Shown: one piece after another, positions 32,402 through 38,272 of the stretch | How positions within the stretch are numbered: position 1 is the first letter of the stretch | Layout: every line of letters starts with the position of its first letter | Position numbers and translations under genes: made by a program | Assembly (NCBI GenBank): GCA_003150395.1 | Contig: QAMI01000005.1 | Coordinates: 48,602-86,873, forward strand | Direction of reading: 5' to 3' | Source: Candidatus Gastranaerophilales bacterium | GTDB taxonomy: Bacteria > Cyanobacteriota > Vampirovibrionia > Gastranaerophilales > Gastranaerophilaceae | Length of the DNA stretch: 38,272 nt | The notes under the pieces: model-generated | The model's input: only the letters and a program-made list of their open reading frames with translations | Databases searched by the model: none | What the model was told of the DNA's origin: nothing

Positions 32402-33449
32402 GTTTTAACTCCTCAATTAACCCCATGGTAAAGGGTATAGCATCTCTAGACATCTCTGTTTTTAGTTCATTAATTCTACTTATTCCTGCTCTAATTAAGG
32501 CTTTTTGCTGTGATTGACTTTCTAAAAAATGGCTGTTGATAAATTCTTCCTGCTCTTCCTTTGTTTTAGAAGACAACATTATTGAAATAGCAGTATTTAC
32601 AACTACATTTCTAGGTCGTTTATTTCCTTTTGATTCTAGGTATTCTTCAATATATCGTTGAAATATTGGTATATTAGAATATTCAAAGTCTTGAAATTTA
32701 TTATTTGCTTCTATGGAGCAATTCAGAACTACCCACAGCATGAAAGCAATCATATTAGCTGTACTAGGTATATAATCAATAATCTTATGAGTTTTAACAT
32801 TATCATTAACATTGCTAGAACTATCAAATATACGGTTAATGATTCTCTGCCCTGACAGGGTTAGATATACATTCATTCTCTTTTTATTTGAACCTTCTGT
32901 AATTCTAATCTTTGAAAATACACCTTGAACTTTATCGTGTTCTCTATCTGAATTTATATGTATAACGTCTTGATGTTTAATTTTATACTTTCTGCTCTTT
33001 GATGAAGGATTTGAGATAATCTGACCTACATCTTTATCACTCCACACTCCTCTATATTTAATGAACATCATTGTGATTAAGGAATCCTCTTTAATGGTTA
33101 CTTCAAAACTTTTATTATGTGGTGTTGAATAAAAAACCAGTTTATCTTGATACAAAGAAGTTAATTTTCTTAATTCGTCATATAAACAGCAGTATGGATA
33201 GCCGAATTCGTATTCAGCAAAGGCTTCTAAACCAGTTAAAACTGATGAATTAAGGTTTTCATTCAACAAACAAAAGAAATGTTTATAAAAAGACTCATCT
33301 TTACTATATTGGGGTAATATAATTCCTGCTGAATTTATAATATCCAATAAAAAAGCAATCATAAAATAATGACAGTAACAGGTAGGATATGAAGGAATAT
33401 CTTCAATCCTTCCTGTTGTTTGTACAAAGTAATCTGCATTAAAATCCAT
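32385..33449 (-). CDS. Hypothetical protein of mobile-element operon (354 residues)
   Basis: No family is recognised. From the ATG at 33449 the product starts MDFNADYFVQTTGR and has a Cys/Tyr-rich patch (YPTCYCHYF, FGYPYCCLYDELRKL) near residues 20-100. Next comes a middle with strands and many charged residues, and then TLSGQRIINRIFDSS. A helical C-terminal half contains RPRNVVVNTAISIML and a Gln/Glu-rich helix. An in-frame ATG at 33512 would add a very hydrophobic Ile-rich segment, but this lies inside the preceding gene and has no ribosome site. I consider the shorter form likelier. A role in element maintenance or replication is guessed from the Rep-like gene after it. Confidence 0.6.
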   Translation of the reverse strand: MDFNADYFVQTTGRIEDIPSYPTCYCHYFMIAFLLDIINSAGIILPQYSKDESFYKHFFCLLNENLNSSVLTGLEAFAEYEFGYPYCCLYDELRKLTSLYQDKLVFYSTPHNKSFEVTIKEDSLITMMFIKYRGVWSDKDVGQIISNPSSKSRKYKIKHQDVIHINSDREHDKVQGVFSKIRITEGSNKKRMNVYLTLSGQRIINRIFDSSSNVNDNVKTHKIIDYIPSTANMIAFMLWVVLNCSIEANNKFQDFEYSNIPIFQRYIEEYLESKGNKRPRNVVVNTAISIMLSSKTKEEQEEFINSHFLESQSQQKALIRAGISRINELKTEMSRDAIPFTMGLIEELKHVYNW

Positions 33450-33720
33450 TAAGATATTTATAAATATAATTATTAGTATAATTATTATAAATATTTCTAT
33501 AATTTTCAACATCAGTTATTGTATAAGAGGAAATTACTCTTACTTGTTCATTTAATATGTCAGTACATCTTTGAATATCATCTTTATTATTAATAGTATC
33601 TTTTAAGATATTAGTTACTTTAGATAACCAAATACATGAAGATATATTTGTAAACCAACTAACATCATCAATTCTATTATGTTCATTAAGCAATGAACTA
33701 TTTCTTACAGTTTTTATCAT
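33439..33720 (-). CDS. Small hypothetical protein (93 residues)
   Basis: No family is recognised. The product has a polar start, a helix around residues 25-65 with WLSKVTNILKDTINNKDD, and an Asn/Tyr-rich tail (YRNIYNNYTNNYIYKYLN) of low complexity. AAGGAA lies six bases before the ATG at 33720, which supports translation. The end overlaps the next gene by 11 bases, consistent with an operon. A 92-base AT-rich gap separates it from the gene upstream. Confidence 0.5.
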   Translation of the reverse strand: MIKTVRNSSLLNEHNRIDDVSWFTNISSCIWLSKVTNILKDTINNKDDIQRCTDILNEQVRVISSYTITDVENYRNIYNNYTNNYIYKYLNGF

Positions 33721-33812
33721 TTATTTATTCCTTCTATTTTCTATTTAAAATGTATACAAGAGCTTCTTATTGATATATTATTCTTGGAAGAGTTCTTATA
33801 TGCATAAATGTT

Positions 33813-33989
33813 TTATCTAGTACATTCTTTCCTACTACCTTCAGCACTCCATTTAAGCAGTAAATCAACTACACCAAAGAGATTGTTTTGAATTTCAATA
33901 GCCTGAGCTGTAGAAATAGATTCAGACTGGTACTGTTGAAATTCTTTCTTGGTAACCTCTATAAAGTTGTAAGTTTTATACTGTTTCAT
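33813..33989 (-). CDS. Small hypothetical protein (58 residues)
   Basis: The product starts MKQYKTYNFIEVTKKEF and is mostly helical and polar, with an amphipathic stretch IEIQNNLFGVVDLLLKW near residue 32. Two ATGs are in frame (33995 and 33989). The second has GGGAG at better spacing and is used. The start lies inside the end of the preceding RHH-like gene, so translation is probably coupled. Function unknown. Small size and position suggest a regulator or accessory protein of the element. Confidence 0.5.
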   Translation of the reverse strand: MKQYKTYNFIEVTKKEFQQYQSESISTAQAIEIQNNLFGVVDLLLKWSAEGSRKECTR

Positions 33990-34422
33990 TGCCATCTCCC
34001 ATTATGATATTTGCAATTCTAGCTGCTACTGCACAACGAACAATATGACTTTTATTAAAGCGAATTCCCTGTAGTTTATAAGCTATTTTAAGTCTTGAAA
34101 ATTCCTCTTTTACTTCTTTATCAAGGACAACATCATACTCATACTCAAAATTGTTATAGCGGTTGTACCAGTGTTCTAGTTGAAAAGGTAGTAAATCTAA
34201 CTTCTTACATCTTTTCAAAAAATCCTTCAATGCTATTTGAATAAAGCTACTATAAGATGTATTGTAGTTTTGCTTATACCATTGAAGTTCTTTATGTATA
34301 AATTTATCGACCTTAAAACTTATTTTTGATGCACACTCATTAAAAACTTTTTGTTGAAAAATTTTCAGCGGATTTTCAATAATTTTGTTGAGGATAAATA
34401 CATTTTTTAAATTCCTGAGCAT
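33976..34422 (-). CDS. Possible tandem ribbon-helix-helix protein (148 residues)
   Basis: Two segments look like separate ribbon-helix-helix units in one chain. The first (about residues 31-70) has the strand KISFKVDKFIHKELQWYK and helix SSFIQIALKDFLKRC. The second (about 100-142) has YEYDVVLDKEVKEEFSRLK and FNKSHIVRCAVAARIANI. Such folds normally bind DNA as dimers. A pseudo-dimeric form would suit copy-number or promoter control of the element. The assignment is from pattern only. AAAGGAG is about five bases before the ATG at 34422, better than the in-frame ATG at 34440. It overlaps its neighbours on both sides. Confidence 0.5.
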   Translation of the reverse strand: MLRNLKNVFILNKIIENPLKIFQQKVFNECASKISFKVDKFIHKELQWYKQNYNTSYSSFIQIALKDFLKRCKKLDLLPFQLEHWYNRYNNFEYEYDVVLDKEVKEEFSRLKIAYKLQGIRFNKSHIVRCAVAARIANIIMGDGNETV

Positions 34423-34598
34423 AGTTGCTCCTTTCTGCACTGTTTGTGCGATTCTAATACTTCTTTTTGTAAGTATTTGTTACCCAATTCGCAGATTGCA
34501 TTTACGTACATAGCAAGTCTTTTACGGTCATCTTCCTTTGTTGTCGGAACTGATGAACGGTGAAGTTTAATGTTGTATCCGTCTATTTGGAACTTCAT
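34407..34598 (-). CDS. Small hypothetical protein, first gene of the element operon
   Basis: A 63-residue, Lys-rich product starting MKFQIDGYNIKLHRSSVP, with a helix over KEDDRKRLAMYVNAICELGNK, given here as DDRKRLAMYVNAICELG. No family is recognised. AGGAA lies about seven bases before the ATG at 34598. The stop overlaps the next start by 16 bases, which supports a real translated gene at the head of the operon. The large foldback at 34627-34757 lies directly upstream and may be part of its 5' leader or promoter control. Confidence 0.5.
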   Translation of the reverse strand: MKFQIDGYNIKLHRSSVPTTKEDDRKRLAMYVNAICELGNKYLQKEVLESHKQCRKEQLCSGI

Positions 34599-34626
34599 TT
34601 TTATTCCTGCTTATTTTGTACTACTT

Positions 34627-34757
34627 GCAGGGAATTGAAAATTTTTCTACACAAATTAAGCCCTCTAAGATGAAGGCAACAAAAATTTTGCCTGTAAAAC
34701 ATCTTATGGCTGTATTACTTATGTAGAGCGGATTTCAATTCCGTTCTGCTTACATTC
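34627..34757. other. Large imperfect foldback: candidate structured RNA or replication origin
   Basis: The two halves pair through several blocks in the same order: GGAATTGAAA (34630-34639) with TTTCAATTCC (34733-34742), CTACA and AGCC words with their complements, TAAGATG (34666-34672) with CATCTTA (34700-34706), and GGCAA (34675-34679) with TTGCC (34688-34692). The result is a bulged stem over about 125 bases. It holds no gene. It lies just upstream of the Rep-containing operon, so a single-strand or double-strand origin, a regulatory leader or a small RNA are all possible. Confidence 0.6.
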
Positions 34758-35343
34758 ACATATTAAACGACCACCTTTAAAAAGTCAACAAAACCGCTTA
34801 TAACAAGGGTTTCGAGTGTTTTGGTCACGGCGATACTATTATAAGCTGAGATTTTTATTTGTCAATAGCCTGTCAAAAACGCTGGTATCAATGCTTTTGG
34901 CTTTTAGTTTTTTCTTAAAAAAGAGTTTATTTTAGTGCAAAATCCTTATAACCTAACTGTGATAGGTATTTTCACCGAATAAATTAAGAAGGTTTGTTTT
35001 TTTGCTATTAAAAACAGGCTTAATTGTAGATTATAATTGAATTACAATGCATTTTAATGCATGTTTCGTATAAAAATCATCAAATATGGCTGAAATATAG
35101 ACACAGAAAGCATTACACCTTAATTTTTATAATTGTTACAAAACTTAATATTTGTATATCATATTAATCGCTAGAAGCCTTATTATATTTGAATTTGAGC
35201 CTTATTTTAGTTCTGAAATTTTGTCAAAAATACTTCAAATCCAATCTGCGTCAAAGTTTTAGTCTGTTTTAAGTACATTTTATAACAATGTGAAATTTGT
35301 TTCATACCTTGTTTTATATAAGTTATTGAATTAGAATTAGACC
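34758..35343. other. Gene-free region before the serine recombinase
   Basis: AT-rich DNA without a convincing gene. An inverted pair GCTTATAA (34796-34803) and TTATAAGC (34839-34846) encloses a more GC-rich stretch containing GGTTTCGAGTG and GGTCACGGCG. A palindrome ATGCATTTTAATGCAT lies at 35047-35062. The 60 bases before the recombinase ATG hold TATATAAG-type promoter words but no Shine-Dalgarno sequence. Either inverted repeat could be a recombinase or regulator binding site. Confidence 0.5.
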
Positions 35344-36864
35344 ATGAAAAGAGCAGTATTATATGCACGTGTTTCTAGTACCCGTCAGGAAAAAGAAGGT
35401 TTTTCTATTCCTGCTCAAATTAAGTTCTTACGAGAATATGCATTAGAGAATAATATAGAAGTTATTGAAGAATTTGTTGAAGCTGAAACAGCTAAAAAGG
35501 CTGGTAGAGCTGAGTTTAACCGAATGGTAGATTATCTTCAACAACATGAAGATGAAAGAATTATCCTCGTTGAAAAAGTCGATAGACTATATAGGAATCT
35601 GCCTGATTATGGCACAATAGACAATATTAAAGGTCTTGAGATTCATTTTGTTAAAGAAAATGAAATCTTGTCTGAAAACTCCCGTTCAAGTATCAAATTT
35701 ATGATAGGGATACGTGTTCTAATGGCTAAACAATACGTTGATAACCTTGCAGAAGAATCTGCAAAAGGCTTGAATGAACGTATTGAACAAGGATATGCAC
35801 TTTATCCACCACTAGGCTATATGTATGGCAATGATGGTACACACAAGCATGCTATTATCAAAGACCCCGAACGTGCCGAGTATGCTGTTAAAGCTTTTAA
35901 TTTATTTGTTTATGAAAATCTATCTGCTTCTTCTATCAATAATATTCTGTATGAGGAAGGGTTAAGAAATCCAGATGGAAACAAATATGCAGTTTCAACC
36001 ATACAGAGAATGTTTAAAAATCCAATGTATGTTGGGGATTATATATATCAAGGAAAGTTATATCCAAATGGTAAACATGAACCGCTAATAAGCAGAAAGT
36101 TATTCCAACTTGCACAAAATAAGTTAAACAGTGCTAATGATACAACAAGACAACATGATGTAGAATTTCCTTACATAGGTCTGTTTAAATGTGGTGTGTG
36201 TGGTTGTAGTTATACAGCAGAAAGAAAAGTAAAACCTAGTGGCAAGGAATATATTTATTATCATTGCACTGGTAAGGGTAAAATTAAAACTTGCAAAAAA
36301 TCTTCTTACATCAATGAAACGAAAATTGACAAATTTATAGCCGAAATATTAAAGGGGTTGGAAAATATACCGAAATCCCTTATTAAAGAAATAAAAGAAA
36401 GTTTGAGAGAAATTCATGACTTGAAAAATGAATACAGTAATACAACTCAAGATAATCTATATAAGCGTATTAAAGAAATTGACCGCATGATTCAAAACGG
36501 CCATAAACGCATGCTCAAAAGTAACAATGACCAAGAAAATGAGCTGTGGAATGCAACTTATACAGAATTAAGAGCGGAAAAAGAACAGCTTATGGATAAG
36601 TTATCTTGTATTAGTAAGGCTGATGACGAGTTCTATAAACAATCTGATTTAATTTTGAAGTTCTGTAAAAACGCAAGTCAGATTTTCATGAAAGCTACTC
36701 CATCAGAAAAAAGAACAATTTGTGAAATAATTGGTTCGAACTTTACAGCAAATGCCAAAAATATAGATATAACGTTGTATCCTATCTTCTATGACATAAT
36801 TGAGATGAATCGTCTAGGTCATTCTCAAAATGAAAGGTTCGATGTAAATGAACACTCAGTTTGA
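35344..36864 (+). CDS. Large serine recombinase
   Basis: A 506-residue site-specific recombinase of the large serine integrase group. The catalytic domain (about 1-140) has the nucleophile Ser in YARVSSTRQEKEGFS, and further on VEKVDRLYRN. The recombinase domain includes PPLGYMYGND and STIQRMFKNPMYVGDYIY. The zinc ribbon has paired cysteines (FKCGVCGCSY, then YYHCTGKGKIKTCKK), followed by a coiled coil (about 350-425). These enzymes integrate and excise mobile elements between attP and attB sites usually close to the gene. The last six residues, VNEHSV, are encoded by a repeat also present at 19770, consistent with an att site at the 3' end. Confidence 0.93.
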   Translation: MKRAVLYARVSSTRQEKEGFSIPAQIKFLREYALENNIEVIEEFVEAETAKKAGRAEFNRMVDYLQQHEDERIILVEKVDRLYRNLPDYGTIDNIKGLEIHFVKENEILSENSRSSIKFMIGIRVLMAKQYVDNLAEESAKGLNERIEQGYALYPPLGYMYGNDGTHKHAIIKDPERAEYAVKAFNLFVYENLSASSINNILYEEGLRNPDGNKYAVSTIQRMFKNPMYVGDYIYQGKLYPNGKHEPLISRKLFQLAQNKLNSANDTTRQHDVEFPYIGLFKCGVCGCSYTAERKVKPSGKEYIYYHCTGKGKIKTCKKSSYINETKIDKFIAEILKGLENIPKSLIKEIKESLREIHDLKNEYSNTTQDNLYKRIKEIDRMIQNGHKRMLKSNNDQENELWNATYTELRAEKEQLMDKLSCISKADDEFYKQSDLILKFCKNASQIFMKATPSEKRTICEIIGSNFTANAKNIDITLYPIFYDIIEMNRLGHSQNERFDVNEHSV

Positions 36865-36910
36865 TTTCTTTTAACAGACAGTTTGATTTTTTTAGGCAAC
36901 TTATAAAAAA
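36844..36910 (+). repeat. Right copy of direct repeat, possible attachment site
   Basis: Matches 19770-19820: 23 of 24 bases in the core (36844-36867), then a second GTTTGATTTTTTT (36880-36892) and CAACTT before ATAAAAA. The core overlaps the recombinase stop codon. Confidence 0.6.
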
Positions 36911-36920
36911 ATATAAGTAT

Positions 36921-36942
36921 AAAAAAGGAGCATTTCTGCTCC
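36921..36942 (-). terminator. Terminator of the minus-strand regulator gene
   Basis: The hairpin GGAGCATTTCTGCTCC (36927-36942) is followed on the minus strand by six T's (36926-36921). It lies 28 bases beyond the stop of 36971-37810. Confidence 0.8.
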
Positions 36943-36970
36943 TGTGACATCAATGAATTAATAATATAAT

Positions 36971-37810
36971 TTAATCACAAATAATTTGGTGTAAATTTTT
37001 AATTTCGTATAACATATTCTCAACTGTAGATTTTTGCCAAACCTTAGGCTTTAACAATAAAATTCTAAATATTACCTGCGTAAGATTATTTACATGAAAT
37101 TTCCCTGGTAAACTAATTAATATTTTATCAAGATAATTATAATTAACATCATTAGGTGGTAAGTTCAAAAATTCTAAAATACTTTCATTATCAAATCCTG
37201 CAAAAAGAGACGATATTACTTTGCATTCATCATCATTTAGTTTCTCAATAGGTTTAAACTTGTTAATTTTACTCCAGTAATCAAGTAGATGAAATTTTAT
37301 TACAATATTTCTCTCACATTCAAATTTTATTATATCGTTGCATAGTTCAGAAACAATATTAAATATTAATATGTTAAGTAGCCTTTCTTGTTCAAATATA
37401 GCCGTATTTGCAGCTTCTAAATTTTCTATGGATGTATATTTATTATCGAAAATAACACCACGACAGATTTGTTTTTCAATAAAATAATTAAAATTTTTAT
37501 AATTAGTCTTATTTATGAGTTTGTATTTAAAATTATTATAAAGCTCATTGTAAGAATTGTAGTTATCTTTTTGAGATATTATGTCAAAGAAATCTTCTAA
37601 TATAAATTTTGGTATTTTTTGTAAATACGAAATTAAAGGAATAAGTCCTGCAAAATTTCTATCCAACTTTAAGTCTAACATTTTATGTAAATTTGGTTCA
37701 GTAATTTCTATATCCTTATCTTCAAGATCTAACAACCACTTCATAACGTAAATTTTCTCAAGTCTTGTTTCAAAATTTTGAACATTAGGACACATAGTAG
37801 ATATTGGCAT
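36971..37810 (-). CDS. Hypothetical protein with possible LuxR-type DNA-binding domain
   Basis: A 279-residue, largely helical protein. The first 185 residues show no recognised domain. The C-terminal part (about 192-255) reads like a divergent LuxR/GerE helix-turn-helix: LNDDECKVISSLFAGFDNES, then ILEFLNLPPNDVNYNYLDKI and LPGKFHVNNLTQVIFRILL. The closing pattern (Lys-Phe-x-Val-x-Asn-x-Thr-Gln) is strongly reminiscent of LuxR proteins. If correct, it is a regulator of unknown signal. The ATG at 37810 follows AAAGGTGGTGA. GTG codons at 37816 and 37819 are possible starts. A terminator lies downstream. Confidence 0.5.
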   Translation of the reverse strand: MPISTMCPNVQNFETRLEKIYVMKWLLDLEDKDIEITEPNLHKMLDLKLDRNFAGLIPLISYLQKIPKFILEDFFDIISQKDNYNSYNELYNNFKYKLINKTNYKNFNYFIEKQICRGVIFDNKYTSIENLEAANTAIFEQERLLNILIFNIVSELCNDIIKFECERNIVIKFHLLDYWSKINKFKPIEKLNDDECKVISSLFAGFDNESILEFLNLPPNDVNYNYLDKILISLPGKFHVNNLTQVIFRILLLKPKVWQKSTVENMLYEIKNLHQIICD

Positions 37811-37871
37811 ATTCACCACCTTTCTAATTTAAAGTTAATTAATTTTGTTTTAAGATATTTGAATATATTTA

Positions 37872-38007
37872 AAACTCTCTTTTCTAAAGTTTAATAATAG
37901 AGAGTTTAATTTTTTCATGCAATTAGCCGATTGGGCTATTTGCTAATTATTAGTTAGTGTTTAACTAACGTGTTGTCTATCGTTATAAATTATGCATTAG
38001 ATATAAT
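37872..38007. promoter_or_regulatory. Regulatory region of the XRE gene with nested palindromes
   Basis: Between the divergent regulator genes lie three inverted repeats: AAACTCTCT (37872-37880) with AGAGAGTTT (37900-37908), AATTAGC (37921-37927) with GCTAATT (37942-37948), and TTAGTTA (37950-37956) with TAACTAA (37962-37968). A -10 box TATAAT is at 38002-38007. The last palindrome is a good operator candidate for the repressor at 38016. The start codon is only eight bases after the -10 box. Confidence 0.5.
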
Positions 38008-38015
38008 TTATTAAT

Positions 38016-38272
38016 ATGGAATTGAAAAACTTGTTTGGCAAAAAACTAAAGAAACTCAGGGAAGCAAAAGGGTTAACTCAACAAGAATTAGCTGAATTAT
38101 GTGATATGCAAACAAATTCGATCACTTTAATTGAGATAGGAGAAAGAGCAGCATCTTTTGCAACAATTGAGATCCTTGCTAAAAAGTTAGGAGTTAATTA
38201 TTATGACCTATTCAATTTTGACTGTGGAGATGGGATAGAGCCTTCAAAACAGAACCTTTTAGATTATTTGAA
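38016..38272 (+). CDS. XRE/Cro-type helix-turn-helix repressor, cut by the window end
   Basis: The visible 85 codons encode a classic lambda-repressor-like HTH domain at residues 5-66: FGKKLKKLREAKGLTQQELA, then the recognition-helix region CDMQTNSITLIEIGERAAS, and FATIEILAKKLGVNYYDLFN. The reading frame is still open at the last base, so the C-terminal part is unknown. Such proteins are commonly repressors of phages or conjugative elements. The ATG has no Shine-Dalgarno sequence and lies eight bases from a -10 box, so the mRNA would be leaderless or nearly so. Confidence 0.85.
   Translation, partial: MELKNLFGKKLKKLREAKGLTQQELAELCDMQTNSITLIEIGERAASFATIEILAKKLGVNYYDLFNFDCGDGIEPSKQNLLDYL

Noticed and set aside
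33450..33512. Ile-rich N-terminal membrane segment on the 354-residue unknown protein
   Set aside because: It requires a start without a ribosome site deep inside the preceding gene, and the Ile-rich sequence is a frame shadow of that gene's Asn/Tyr-rich tail.
34796..34846. tRNA-like segment with GGTTTCGAGTG
   Set aside because: Eight-base ends pair, but no anticodon arm or D arm can be formed and the length is too short for a tRNA.

Overview
The window is AT-rich DNA from a diderm bacterium: two TolC-type outer-membrane factors, a complete envelope-spanning efflux operon and an RTX protein are all present. The pyrH-frr-cdsA-rnc-rpe cluster, several small lineage-specific proteins and the anaerobe-type flavodoxin and nitroreductase genes would fit an uncultured gut lineage such as Gastranaerophilales (non-photosynthetic Cyanobacteria/Melainabacteria). 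That placement is inference and cannot be settled from the sequence alone. No tRNA, rRNA or CRISPR array was seen.

Left part (1 to about 19.5 kb) looks like ordinary chromosome. It holds a core operon for UMP kinase, ribosome recycling factor, CDP-diglyceride synthetase, RNase III and ribulose-phosphate epimerase, followed by lineage-type hypothetical proteins, a TspO-like membrane protein and a flavodoxin. Next is a tightly overlapping six-gene operon (8270-14757): a TetR regulator, a TolC-like channel, a HlyD-like adaptor, a double ABC ATPase and two ABC-2 permeases. It resembles E. coli cecR-ybhGFSR with its own outer-membrane channel added. An ABC-F protein, a nitroreductase and a minus-strand trio (acetyltransferase, Fe-S flavoprotein, alpha/beta hydrolase) follow.

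From about 19.77 to 36.9 kb the content is accessory. An imperfect direct repeat lies at 19770-19820 and again at the 3' end of a large serine recombinase gene (36844-36910), so the roughly 17 kb between may be a mobile element. Its left part has an orphan TolC protein and two parallel modules. Each module starts with the same upstream repeat, continues with a membrane-anchored Kelch-like protein, and ends with a cargo-type protein or relic carrying a shared calcium-binding domain: a lipase in module 1, a LysM/RTX protein in module 2. Parts of that shared domain are almost identical between the modules, which indicates recent conversion or duplication.

At about 28415 the RTX gene and a convergent Ycf46-type AAA gene both lose their C-termini at the same point, marking a rearrangement junction or assembly join. 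To its right are a DUF2997/radical-SAM/Ycf46 remnant, a tyrosine recombinase, a divergent Abi-type HEPN gene, a minus-strand operon of six mostly unknown genes ending in a replication-initiator-like protein, a large foldback near 34.7 kb and the serine recombinase. This block looks like a plasmid- or satellite-type element. The last 1.3 kb holds a divergent LuxR-type regulator candidate and the start of an XRE repressor, possibly another element.

A recurring theme is predicted leaderless or nearly leaderless transcription: a -10 box lies 6 to 8 bases before the start codon of the TspO, TetR, Abi and XRE genes, none with a Shine-Dalgarno sequence.
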